Of a stretch of 64,000 nucleotides of DNA, positions 56,497 through 64,000 are shown in pieces. The DNA is from DATAVB01 sp036267955 (GTDB lineage Bacteria; Actinomycetota; Actinomycetes; Mycobacteriales; QHCD01). The notes beneath the pieces were generated by a model. The model had not been told where the DNA came from. It saw only the letters and a list, made by a program, of their open reading frames with translations, and did not search any database. Within the stretch, counting starts at the first letter, position 1. The number at the start of each line of letters is the position of its first letter. A program made the translations under genes and the position numbers. The DNA is taken from assembly GCA_036267955.1 (NCBI GenBank), contig DATAVB010000166.1, forward strand, positions 1 through 64,000. Reading direction: 5' to 3'.

Positions 56497-57059
56497 GGCC
56501 GCCAGGGTCGGTGCTGACCCGCGCGTCCGGGCACTGCCGCGGACACGCCTGCGTCGCGGTGCTCGTGGCCGGCGTCGCTGCCTTATCCAGTTGCAGCGGC
56601 CCACGCAGCGGAATCTCGGTGCGGTCCAATGTGGACGCATGTGCCGCGGCGCTGCCCGTCGCCCGCGTTGCGGTGCACCGGCGCGGCACCCTGATGGGAG
56701 TGCACGCGCTGCATCGGGGCGAGCTGCGCACGCTCGCCAAGGAGCTCGGCCTGCCCCCGCCGCCAAGCCCGTCCTCGTCGCCGGTCAGCAGTTCGTCGCC
56801 GCCTTCGACCGCACCCTCGGCGACTGGCTCAACGACTGTCTCGGCGCCGACCACCGTCTTGTCCGGCACCTCGCTGCCACCCGAACCGGAGCCACACGGC
56901 TGCCTCGTGGTCTTCCACGGCACGTACCGGGCTCACGCCGTCGACCACCCGATCGGCGATTCTTCGGGCCGGTACGCGATCGCGCTCGTCCGGCTGCACA
57001 AGGCCCGGCTGATAGTCGTGATCGTTGCCGACAAACTGCCGGAGTCGTTGGAGAAATGA
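56493..57059 (+). CDS. Probable lipoprotein with Pro/Ser-rich linker
   Basis: A 188-residue protein with a signal sequence and a lipobox LSSC at Cys34 (VAVLVAGVAALSSC). A short mature domain with DACAAALPVARVAVHRRGTLMGVHAL is followed by a Pro/Ser/Thr linker at about residues 88-130 and a C-terminal domain containing HGCLVVFHGTYRAHAVDHPIG. No family recognised. It overlaps the YbhN-type gene by GTGA, so the two are probably made together. A surface role beside the membrane protein is likely but unproven. Confidence 0.7.
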   Translation: MRPPGSVLTRASGHCRGHACVAVLVAGVAALSSCSGPRSGISVRSNVDACAAALPVARVAVHRRGTLMGVHALHRGELRTLAKELGLPPPPSPSSSPVSSSSPPSTAPSATGSTTVSAPTTVLSGTSLPPEPEPHGCLVVFHGTYRAHAVDHPIGDSSGRYAIALVRLHKARLIVVIVADKLPESLEK

Positions 57060-57072
57060 TCGGAATAAACAT

Positions 57073-58278
57073 ATGACGGTCCACAGTGGACTTTTCACGC
57101 GGGACGAACGCGCCGCGTCGGTCTACCAGTACCTGCCGGTCGAAGTGCCGGCCGGCGCGGTGAGCCTCGAGGTGGTGCTGGCCTACGACTCCGCCGCGGG
57201 TGTCATCGACCTCGGCTGCGTCGGGCCGGGCGGCTTCCGGGGCTGGTCGGGCGGCGCCCGGGACCGGTTCGTCATCGCCCCGGACGCCGCAACTCCAGGA
57301 TATCTGCCGGGTCCGTTGGAACCGGGGATCTGGCAGGTCGCGCTGGGGCTGCATCGGGTCGGGCCGGCCGGGGTCTCGTACGAGGTGACGGCGCGCACCG
57401 GAGCGCTGAGACCGGATCCGCTGCCGGCCGCTCCGGGGGTCCCGGCCCGGCCGGCCCGCCGGGATCTGCCCGCGCCGCCCGGCCTGCGCTGGCTGGCCGG
57501 GGACTGCCATGCGCACACCGTGCATTCCGACGGATCGCAGACCATCGAGCAGTTGGCCGCCGCGGCGGTCGAGCAGGGCCTGGACTTCCTCGCCGTCACC
57601 GACCACAACACGGTGAGCCATCATCGATTTCTGGCCGAGGTCGGCGCGCGGTACGGGATCATCCTGTTGCCGGGGCAGGAGGTCACCACCGACACCGGGC
57701 ATGCGAACGCCTTCGGGTACCTGGACTGGATCGACTTCCGGCGCCCAGCCCAGGATTGGGTCGCCGAGGTGGAGCGGCGCGGCGGGCTGCTGTCGATCAA
57801 CCACCCGCTGGCCGGCGACTGCGCGTGGCGGCAGCCGTTGACCCGGCATCCGGCGCTGGCCGAGGTCTGGCACTGGACCTGGCTGGATCCGCGCTGGGGT
57901 GGGCCGATCGCCTGGTGGCAGGCGTGGGGCCTGGAGACGATTCCGGTCGGTGGCAGTGATTTTCATGCACCGGAGCAGGGCCGGCCGGTCGGTACGCCGA
58001 CGACGTGGGTGCTCGCGGAGGAAGATTCGGTGGACGGCGTGCTGGCGGCGATGAGGGCCGGGCGGACTGCGGTCTCGGCCGGTCGCGGGGCGCCGGTGCT
58101 GCTGCGGTCCGCCGGCGAACTGCGGGCGATCGACGCCGACGGCACCCTGCTGGTCGGGCCGGACGGCCGGCGATCGCCGGTACGCGGTGACTCGGTGACA
58201 TTCCCAGCCGCCGCCGGACCGTACCGGCTGGACAATCACGAGGGCGGCATCGTCGCCATCGGTGGCCCCGGCGACTGA
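57073..58278 (+). CDS. PHP-domain metal-dependent phosphoesterase (CehA/McbA family)
   Basis: A 401-residue protein. Residues 1-120 form a beta-rich N-terminal domain, and a PHP domain follows from about 137: DCHAHTVHSDGSQTIEQLAAAAVEQGLDFLAVTDHNTVSHH, then PGQEVTTDTGHANAFGY, INHPLAG and GGSDFHAP. All expected His/Asp/Glu metal ligands are present. CehA/McbA-type enzymes hydrolyse esters or phosphoesters; substrate unknown. ATG 57073 follows the lipoprotein stop by 13 nt, with only a weak ribosome site (GGAA). It converges on the alpha-galactosidase gene with a 15-nt gap. Confidence 0.87.
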   Translation: MTVHSGLFTRDERAASVYQYLPVEVPAGAVSLEVVLAYDSAAGVIDLGCVGPGGFRGWSGGARDRFVIAPDAATPGYLPGPLEPGIWQVALGLHRVGPAGVSYEVTARTGALRPDPLPAAPGVPARPARRDLPAPPGLRWLAGDCHAHTVHSDGSQTIEQLAAAAVEQGLDFLAVTDHNTVSHHRFLAEVGARYGIILLPGQEVTTDTGHANAFGYLDWIDFRRPAQDWVAEVERRGGLLSINHPLAGDCAWRQPLTRHPALAEVWHWTWLDPRWGGPIAWWQAWGLETIPVGGSDFHAPEQGRPVGTPTTWVLAEEDSVDGVLAAMRAGRTAVSAGRGAPVLLRSAGELRAIDADGTLLVGPDGRRSPVRGDSVTFPAAAGPYRLDNHEGGIVAIGGPGD

Positions 58279-58293
58279 AATTCGGGCCAACAG

Positions 58294-60408
58294 TTAGACC
58301 GCCGTCAGCGTGACCATTGCGCTGGCGACGTCGCCGCGCAGCGCCAGATCCATCCCGCTGGCCGCCAGCAGCCGACCCGACCAGACCACCGGTTCGGTCA
58401 CACCCGGCCGACCCTCGACCCGGTACGACCGCTCCGGATCGAGGCCGGACAGTCGCACCCGGACAGTGCTGCGCCGGTATGAGCGGCCGTGTCCGAAGGC
58501 GAAGAGCACCGCCCGCCGCCGGTCCTTCGCGACATATTCGACCGCCGCCAACAGGGCCTCGACCGGAGTGGTGGCGAGCCGGTAAAGGTCGCCGTCGCAG
58601 ACGACATCGCGCCATTCCTTGTACGCCGCCACCAGGGCTGCCGCCTCGGTCAGCTCGTCCTCTGTCCAGCTCGTGAGATCGTCCCCGATGCCGAGCACGC
58701 CGCTCATCGAGACATGGAAACGGTAGGCCAGCGAGGCGGGCCGGGAATTGAAATGCGACGGGCTCGCGGCCACCCAGGACACCATCGTCTGCACCGGATA
58801 CGCCTGCGAATAGCCGTTCTGCAGGGCGATCCGATCGAACGGGTCGGTGTTGTCGGAGATCCACACCTGGTCGGTCCGGCCGATGATTCCCAGGTCGATC
58901 CGCCCGCCGCCGCCGGAGCAGGCCTCGAAGGCCACGGTCGGATGGTCGGCCCGCAACCGGTCCAGGATCCCGTACAAATTGCGGACGTGATCCACCCAGA
59001 GCCGCTCGGCGTTGTCGTACGGCGCCTCGGGCCAACCCGGCTCGGTCACCGGCCGATTGAAGTCCCATTTGATAAAGCCGATGTCGTGCTCACGCAACAA
59101 CGAGTCCAATGTGGACCAGACGAATTCCCTGACGTCGTTCCGGGCCAGGTTGAGCATTAGCTGGTTGCGCGCCTCGGTGCGTGGACGATTTGCGAAGTGG
59201 TACACCCAATCGGGATGCTCGCGGTAGAGGTCACTGTCCGGATTCACCATCTCGGGCTCGACCCACAGGCCGAATTTCATGCCAAGCTCGTGCACCCGGG
59301 AAATCAGTGGATCGAGTCCGCCGGGGAGCTTCTCCAGATCGGGGGTCCAGTCGCCCAGGCCGGCATGGTCGTCGCGGCGCCCGAGGAACCATCCGTCGTC
59401 GACCACGAACAGTTCGCAGCCGATCCGGGCCGCGCGTTCGGCCAACGCCGACTGACCCGCCAGCGTGACGTCGAAATACGTTGCCTCCCAGGAGTTGTAG
59501 AGCACCGGGCGTGGACCGGTGGTCCGCAGGACGTACGAGCGCTGGTAGTCGTGCCAACCCCGACTCGTCGCGCCGAACCCGTCCGCCGAATAGTGCAACG
59601 CCACCAGCGGCAGTTCCAGCGATTCACCCGGCTGCAGCGCATACCGGAAATCCAGCGGGTGCATTCCGGCGACGGCGTGCAGCCGACCCTCGGCCGATCG
59701 TTCCACCGCGATCCGGAACGGCCCGGTCCAGGCCAGCGACGCGCTCCACACCTCCCCGTGGGTCTCGCCCGCATCGCCGTCGTCGACCGCGAACCACGGC
59801 CGCGCCCGGTGATTGGTCAGACCGCGGCTGTCCACCTCGATCCGGCCCTCGGGCAGCGGCACCCGGTCCAACTGCGGCTCGGCGCCCCAGCCACCGTGCA
59901 GATAGGACAGTCGGGTGGCGCCGGCCGGCAGCCGGATATCCGCGGTCTGCGCGGAATGCAGCTGCACCGGCCCTGCCGTTCCCGAATTCGTAATGGTGGC
60001 CCGCCGTTCGATGACGTCGACGTCGTCGCGGACCAGGTAATGCAACTGCACGCTCAGCGGGTACGCGGCGTCGGTGAGGGTGATGTCCAGCCGGTTGCCG
60101 TCGTACGAAGAGTCGGTGACGGTCAGGTCGAGAGTGCGGGTGCCGTCGGCGAATTCGGCCATGATCGACGGCGTGCGCAGCTCTCGGCCGCCGTAGGGCG
60201 TGATCTCGTCGCTGCCGGAGACATCGAAGGAGGCGGACGGGCCGGCGACACCGGGCGGCAGCTCGGCCAGGGCGGCGGTGTCGGCATCCGTCAACGGGCC
60301 GCCCCAGTGCAGGTTGCGCAATCGGCCGGAACCTTCGGCAATGAGGTACGACGACCGGGCGGTCGAGAGGTGCCAGGTGCGGCGCCGCGGGTCGTGCTGG
60401 ATTCCCAT
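58294..60408 (-). CDS. Alpha-galactosidase, GH36
   Basis: A 704-residue glycosidase releasing galactose from alpha-galactosides such as melibiose or raffinose. An N-terminal beta-sandwich (residues 1-290) is followed by a barrel with YNSWEATYFDV, FVVDDGWFLGRRDDHAGLGDW, GLWVEPEMVNPDSDLY, the nucleophile Asp449 in FIKWDFNRP, CSGGGGRIDLG and the acid/base Asp519 in WISDNTDPFDR. A C-terminal beta domain closes it. Cytoplasmic, no signal peptide. It is divergent from an ABC importer across a region holding a palindrome, suggesting joint control of uptake and hydrolysis. Confidence 0.94.
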   Translation of the reverse strand: MGIQHDPRRRTWHLSTARSSYLIAEGSGRLRNLHWGGPLTDADTAALAELPPGVAGPSASFDVSGSDEITPYGGRELRTPSIMAEFADGTRTLDLTVTDSSYDGNRLDITLTDAAYPLSVQLHYLVRDDVDVIERRATITNSGTAGPVQLHSAQTADIRLPAGATRLSYLHGGWGAEPQLDRVPLPEGRIEVDSRGLTNHRARPWFAVDDGDAGETHGEVWSASLAWTGPFRIAVERSAEGRLHAVAGMHPLDFRYALQPGESLELPLVALHYSADGFGATSRGWHDYQRSYVLRTTGPRPVLYNSWEATYFDVTLAGQSALAERAARIGCELFVVDDGWFLGRRDDHAGLGDWTPDLEKLPGGLDPLISRVHELGMKFGLWVEPEMVNPDSDLYREHPDWVYHFANRPRTEARNQLMLNLARNDVREFVWSTLDSLLREHDIGFIKWDFNRPVTEPGWPEAPYDNAERLWVDHVRNLYGILDRLRADHPTVAFEACSGGGGRIDLGIIGRTDQVWISDNTDPFDRIALQNGYSQAYPVQTMVSWVAASPSHFNSRPASLAYRFHVSMSGVLGIGDDLTSWTEDELTEAAALVAAYKEWRDVVCDGDLYRLATTPVEALLAAVEYVAKDRRRAVLFAFGHGRSYRRSTVRVRLSGLDPERSYRVEGRPGVTEPVVWSGRLLAASGMDLALRGDVASAMVTLTAV

Positions 60409-60460
60409 TCCGCTCCCTCGATCGGTGTGCCGCCAAGAATACGTGTGATCGATTGTGCAT

Positions 60461-60472
60461 ATGTCTTGACAT
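60461..60472. promoter_or_regulatory. Palindrome between alpha-galactosidase and the ABC importer
   Basis: ATGTCTTGACAT has inverted 5-bp arms (ATGTC/GACAT) around TT and lies midway between divergent starts at 60408 and 60567. It contains TTGACA (60466-60471), which could serve as the -35 box for the importer, although no good -10 follows at 17 nt. A sugar-responsive repressor site is the natural reading, though no regulator gene is in the window. Confidence 0.45.
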
Positions 60473-60566
60473 CAGAACCAGAAAGCGCCAGCCTCATGGC
60501 GCGGCGCGCCGCCCCCACTGAGGCCGGGCACCATCGACCGCGTCTCGCGGTCGCCGAAAGGAGCAC

Positions 60567-61706
60567 GTGGTGAAATCGTTGGTCAAGATCGTCGCTGCCG
60601 GGGCCGCCGTCGTCGCGGCGACGTCGCTCGCCGCCTGCGGAAGCTCGGGTGGCAGCGGCAAGCAGACCGCCAGCAAGGACATCCGGCTCTACGTCTCGGG
60701 TGACGTCAACGAGCAGGATCTCTGGGCCAAGGCGCTCATTCCCGGCTTCGAGAAAGCCAACCCCGGTTACAAGGTCCATCTGACGTTCGACGAGCACGGC
60801 GTCAACGACACGACCCAGCTGGCGAAACTCGGTGCGGCAGTCAAGACGAAGCGCGACTATGGATACGACGTGATCGACACCGGCTTCGTCCCAAGTGCGG
60901 TGCAGGGCAATCTGCTGGCCAAGCCGGACAGTTCCAAACTGCCGAATATGGCGGGCATTTCCCAGGATCTGCTGCCACCGGTCAAGGGTATGGCAGTGCC
61001 CTACCGCGGAACGGCGGTGGCGTTGGCGTACAACACCAAGTTCGTCAAAAACCCGCCCAAGACGTTGGATGCGCTGCTGGCGTGGATCAAGGCCCATCCC
61101 GGTAAGTTCACCTACAACTCGCCGAACTCCGGTGGTGCCGGTGGTGGTTTCGTGACGACCGTGGTCGACAAATACGTTCCGGCCGGCCCGCGCAAGACGA
61201 TGACCAACACCTACGACAAGGCCGATGAGAAATACTGGAAGGACGGCCTCGCCACGCTCAAGGGGCTCAAGCCGTCGATCTACCAGCACGTCTATCCGAA
61301 CGGTAACCAGGCTGTGCTCGATCTGCTCGGCAAGGAGTCGATCTGGATGGCTCCGGCCTGGGTCGACCAGACGCTAAGCGCGCAGCAGGCCGGCACCATG
61401 CCGAAGTCGATCAAGCTGACCACGATCACCGGGCCGACATTTCCCGGTGGCGGCGACTATCTCGGCGTGCCGAAGAACGACGGCCGGATCGCCGCGGCGG
61501 ACAAGCTCATCAACTACACGCTGACCCCGGACGCGCAGGCGAAGGTGGCGGACGTGATGTCCGGCTTCCCGGCGATCGACATCACCAAGCTGCCGGCGGC
61601 GCTGCAGAAGAAATTCGCCGGCGTGGCCAACCCGACGTTCCGGCAGGGATACCAGACCAACCTGTCCAATGACCTCAATCAGCAGTGGCAGTCCAACGCC
61701 GCCTGA
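60567..61706 (+). CDS. ABC importer substrate-binding lipoprotein
   Basis: A 379-residue extracellular binding protein. The signal peptide ends in lipobox LAAC with Cys24, followed by a Gly/Ser linker and a type II periplasmic-binding fold (DIRLYVSGDVNEQDLWAKALIPGFEKANPGYKVHLTF and later GGGDYLGVPKNDGRIAAADKLINYTLTPDAQAKVADV). The fold resembles the binding proteins of polyamine, thiamine and some sugar importers; specificity is not evident. The divergent alpha-galactosidase suggests an alpha-galactoside. GTG 60567 follows GAAAGGAGCAC. Confidence 0.87.
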   Translation: MVKSLVKIVAAGAAVVAATSLAACGSSGGSGKQTASKDIRLYVSGDVNEQDLWAKALIPGFEKANPGYKVHLTFDEHGVNDTTQLAKLGAAVKTKRDYGYDVIDTGFVPSAVQGNLLAKPDSSKLPNMAGISQDLLPPVKGMAVPYRGTAVALAYNTKFVKNPPKTLDALLAWIKAHPGKFTYNSPNSGGAGGGFVTTVVDKYVPAGPRKTMTNTYDKADEKYWKDGLATLKGLKPSIYQHVYPNGNQAVLDLLGKESIWMAPAWVDQTLSAQQAGTMPKSIKLTTITGPTFPGGGDYLGVPKNDGRIAAADKLINYTLTPDAQAKVADVMSGFPAIDITKLPAALQKKFAGVANPTFRQGYQTNLSNDLNQQWQSNAA

Positions 61707-61741
61707 TGTCACATTCCTGATTCCGGCTGATAGGAACCACC

Positions 61742-62638
61742 ATGCGCCCGGCCCGGCTACGCGGTGTCCTGATGGTGTCACCGCCGATCCTGGTGATCGC
61801 GCTGTTCATCGGTTTCCCCGTGGTGACGGCCATTCTGTACACCCTGGGCCACACCGGCGGCACCAATTCGGTGATCTCCTCGATCGCGCAGAACCAGCAC
61901 ATCAGCACCAAGGGCTGGGGCACCGGCGCCGCCTATTCCGAGGTGCTCACCGATCACCAGGTGCTGCGTGACCTCTGGGTGACGGTGCTGGTCACGATCA
62001 TCACGGTCGTCGCGGTGCTGGTGGTCGCCGGCGGTATCGCGCTGTATCTGCGGCTGGCCGACAATTGGCTGTCGAAAATGGTGGCCGCGCTGTCGGTGGT
62101 GCCGATGTTCATCCCGGTCGTCATCGGGTCGTACGCGATCCGGGAGTACTACGCCACCGACGGATTCTTCCGTACCCTCGCCAACCACCTGGGCTGGGCG
62201 CACGCGCCGACCCTGTCCTACACGATGAGCGCGATCACCATCGGGGAGATCTGGACGAGCGTCCCGTTCGGCGTACTGCTGCTCGCCTCGGGATTCAACG
62301 GGGTGCCGAATTCGCTGATCGAGGCGGCCCGGGATTCCGGCGCCTCGCTGCCCCGGGCCATCGTCACGGTACTGCTGCCGATGAACGTCGTGCAGATCGT
62401 CATCGTGACCACGTTCACCGCTATTTCGGTGATGGGCAGTTTCACGGTCCCTTACATGACCGGACCGTCCTCGCCGAACATGCTCGGCGTGACAATGAGC
62501 AATTACTTCCAGTCGTTCAACCAGCCACAGCAGGCCGAGGTGATGGCGGTAATCGTCTTCGTCGTCGCGGCCCTGGTCGGCGCTTTCTACATCAGGGCGA
62601 ACATGCGGTCGGCCAAGGCTTCCGGGGCGACCTCGTGA
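61742..62638 (+). CDS. ABC importer permease, first subunit
   Basis: A 298-residue permease with six hydrophobic helices and the EAA loop EAARDSGASLPRAIVTVLLPM that contacts the ATPase. It forms the channel with the next gene product. GGAACC lies just upstream of ATG 61742, and the last 4 nt overlap the second permease (GTGA). Confidence 0.9.
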   Translation: MRPARLRGVLMVSPPILVIALFIGFPVVTAILYTLGHTGGTNSVISSIAQNQHISTKGWGTGAAYSEVLTDHQVLRDLWVTVLVTIITVVAVLVVAGGIALYLRLADNWLSKMVAALSVVPMFIPVVIGSYAIREYYATDGFFRTLANHLGWAHAPTLSYTMSAITIGEIWTSVPFGVLLLASGFNGVPNSLIEAARDSGASLPRAIVTVLLPMNVVQIVIVTTFTAISVMGSFTVPYMTGPSSPNMLGVTMSNYFQSFNQPQQAEVMAVIVFVVAALVGAFYIRANMRSAKASGATS

Positions 62639-63468
62639 GCGGTTACGACCGCAGCCTGCCGCAGCGGCTGCTCGGCCGGCTCGGTCTCGTCGTGTTCCTC
62701 ATCGTCTTCGCGCTGTTCATGCTGGGCCCGATCGTCTGGCTGGCGCTGCGTGCCTTCGCCACCACCTGGCGCTATCCGCATTGGGGGCCGCAGGGCTGGA
62801 CGATGCACTGGTGGCATTCGGTCTTCGCCAATTCCGACATGTCCGGGGCCATCGGCCAGAGCTTCATGTTCGCCCCGGTGGTGACGGTCGTCTCCGCGCT
62901 CATCTGCCTGCCGGCGGCGTACGCCTTCGCGCGCTTTCAGTTTCCCGGCCGCCGCCTGCTGTTGGTGTCGCTGTTCGCCACGAACGCATTCCCGAAGATG
63001 GGCCTGTTCATCGCGATGGCGGGACTGTTCTACTGGCTGAACCTGATGGGTACGTTCCTCGGTGTCGTCGTGGTGCAGTTGCTCGGCACGGTCGTTTTCA
63101 TGACCTGGATCCCGTCCGCGGCATTCGCGGCGGTGCCGCGGAGCCTGGAGGAGGCGGCCCGGGACGCGGGCGCGAAACCGCTGCGGGTCTTCTTCCGGAT
63201 CACCTTTCCGCTGGCGGCGCCGGGAATTCTGGTGGCGATGATCCTGTCCTTCCTGGCCGCGTTTGACGAGGCCCAGGGGACATTTCTCGTCGGCGCCCCC
63301 GCGCACATCACCATGCCGACCAAGATGTATCAGCTCGTCAACAACTATCCGCCCTCGGCTGCCGCGGTGTTCGCCATTCTGTTGGCGATCCCGTCCGTCA
63401 TCCTGATGATGTTGGTCCGCAAACACGTCATGGGCGGCCATCTAGCCGAAGGGTTCCAGCTCAGGTGA
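62635..63468 (+). CDS. ABC importer permease, second subunit
   Basis: A 277-residue permease with six helices and the EAA loop LEEAARDAGAKPLRVFFRITFPLAAPGIL. GTG 62635 overlaps the stop of the first permease and is preferred to the much earlier frame opening at 62065 inside it. Its own stop overlaps the ATPase start at 63465. Confidence 0.9.
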   Translation: MSGYDRSLPQRLLGRLGLVVFLIVFALFMLGPIVWLALRAFATTWRYPHWGPQGWTMHWWHSVFANSDMSGAIGQSFMFAPVVTVVSALICLPAAYAFARFQFPGRRLLLVSLFATNAFPKMGLFIAMAGLFYWLNLMGTFLGVVVVQLLGTVVFMTWIPSAAFAAVPRSLEEAARDAGAKPLRVFFRITFPLAAPGILVAMILSFLAAFDEAQGTFLVGAPAHITMPTKMYQLVNNYPPSAAAVFAILLAIPSVILMMLVRKHVMGGHLAEGFQLR

Positions 63469-64000
63469 CCACCGCCGCGTTGCAGATTTCCGGGGTCAGC
63501 AAGGTCCTGGGTGGACGATCGATCATCGACGGCCTCGACCTGGCGGTCAACGCCGGCGAACTGATCTGCCTGCTCGGCCCGTCGGGCTGCGGGAAGACCA
63601 CCACGCTACGGATGATCGGCGGGTTCATCCGCCCCGATGCCGGCCGCATCGTGATCGCCGGCAAGGACGTCACCGGCGCGCCACCCGAGCGCCGCCCAAC
63701 CGCGATGGTGTTCCAGAACTATGCGCTCTGGCCGCACATGACGGTCTTCAAGAATGTCGCCTTCGGTCTGCGACTGCGGAAACTGCCGAGAGACGAGATC
63801 CGCGGCCGGGCCGAGAAGGCGTTGGAACTGGTCGGCCTGACCCATCACATCGACTCGCATCCGGCGCAGATCTCCGGTGGTGAACAGCAGCGCGTCGCCC
63901 TGGCCCGGGCCCTCGTGCTCGAGCCCGAGGTGCTGCTGCTCGACGAGCCACTGTCCAATCTGGACGCGAAGCTGCGGGTCAAGGTGCGGGAGGACATCCG
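63465..64000 (+). CDS. ABC importer ATP-binding protein (truncated by window end)
   Basis: The reading frame from GTG 63465 is open to the end of the window (178 complete codons), so the gene is incomplete here. Walker A is GPSGCGKTT, the Q-loop is in MVFQNYALWPHMTVFKNVAFG, the signature is SGGEQQR and Walker B is VLLLDEPLSNLDAKLR. The pattern is that of the PotA/UgpC/FbpC importer ATPases. It overlaps the second permease by 4 nt, completing a binding protein, permease, permease, ATPase operon. Confidence 0.92.
   Translation, partial: MTTAALQISGVSKVLGGRSIIDGLDLAVNAGELICLLGPSGCGKTTTLRMIGGFIRPDAGRIVIAGKDVTGAPPERRPTAMVFQNYALWPHMTVFKNVAFGLRLRKLPRDEIRGRAEKALELVGLTHHIDSHPAQISGGEQQRVALARALVLEPEVLLLDEPLSNLDAKLRVKVREDI

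Overview
The window is high-GC DNA from the chromosome of an actinobacterium (Actinomycetota). The evidence is GC-rich third codon positions, frequent GTG starts, a mycothiol-type DsbA nitroreductase, a group II truncated haemoglobin, a CtaJ-like cytochrome oxidase subunit, F420-type enzymes and PadR/ABC operons. Frankia, Nakamurella or Jatrophihabitans relatives would fit, but the genus cannot be fixed from this sequence. I see no phage or insertion sequence. There is one tRNA (Arg, anticodon TCT).

Layout. 0.35-9.8 kb: small secreted protein, archaeal-type valyl-tRNA synthetase, EamA transporter, an HTH-Clp-N protein with a perfect operator over its promoter, a HerA-like ATPase, a ceramidase-like protein, a HAD phosphatase and an SDR dehydrogenase. 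10.2-17.1 kb: a three-gene cell-surface module consisting of a secreted octad-repeat protein, a cysteine-free 1597-residue protein with about 22 chaplin/curlin-like repeats, and a sortase-fold protein that has lost catalytic His and Arg. 17.4-25.3 kb: flavin reductase, acyl-CoA carboxylase beta and alpha, a small secreted protein, a DksA/TraR zinc finger protein, an orphan NuoF and a P-loop kinase/F420-luciferase fusion. 25.3-29.8 kb: gene-poor stretch, tRNA-Arg, two envelope-stress-type proteins, SSB, EttA and a thioesterase.

29.8-48.2 kb resembles, with insertions, the mycobacterial block from aglA through glbO, HNH, ctaJ, DUF5130, pepN and the Rv2466c-like gene to rpiB. The alpha-glucosidase beside glbO has lost all three catalytic carboxylates, while an intact paralogue lies at 52.8-54.4 kb. 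Inserted among the conserved genes are an MFS carrier, MscS, YeiH with its LysR regulator, prolyl oligopeptidase, GlyA and an EspC-like pair.

48.3-57.1 kb: a repeat-rich disordered protein, a PadR-ABC operon with its operator, a SAM hydrolase/alpha-glucosidase operon, and a YbhN-type membrane protein started from a mini-cistron and followed by a lipoprotein. 57.1-64 kb: a PHP-domain protein, then an alpha-galactosidase divergent from a binding-protein ABC importer, which together look like an alpha-galactoside uptake and hydrolysis unit. The last gene, the importer's ATPase, runs off the end of the window.
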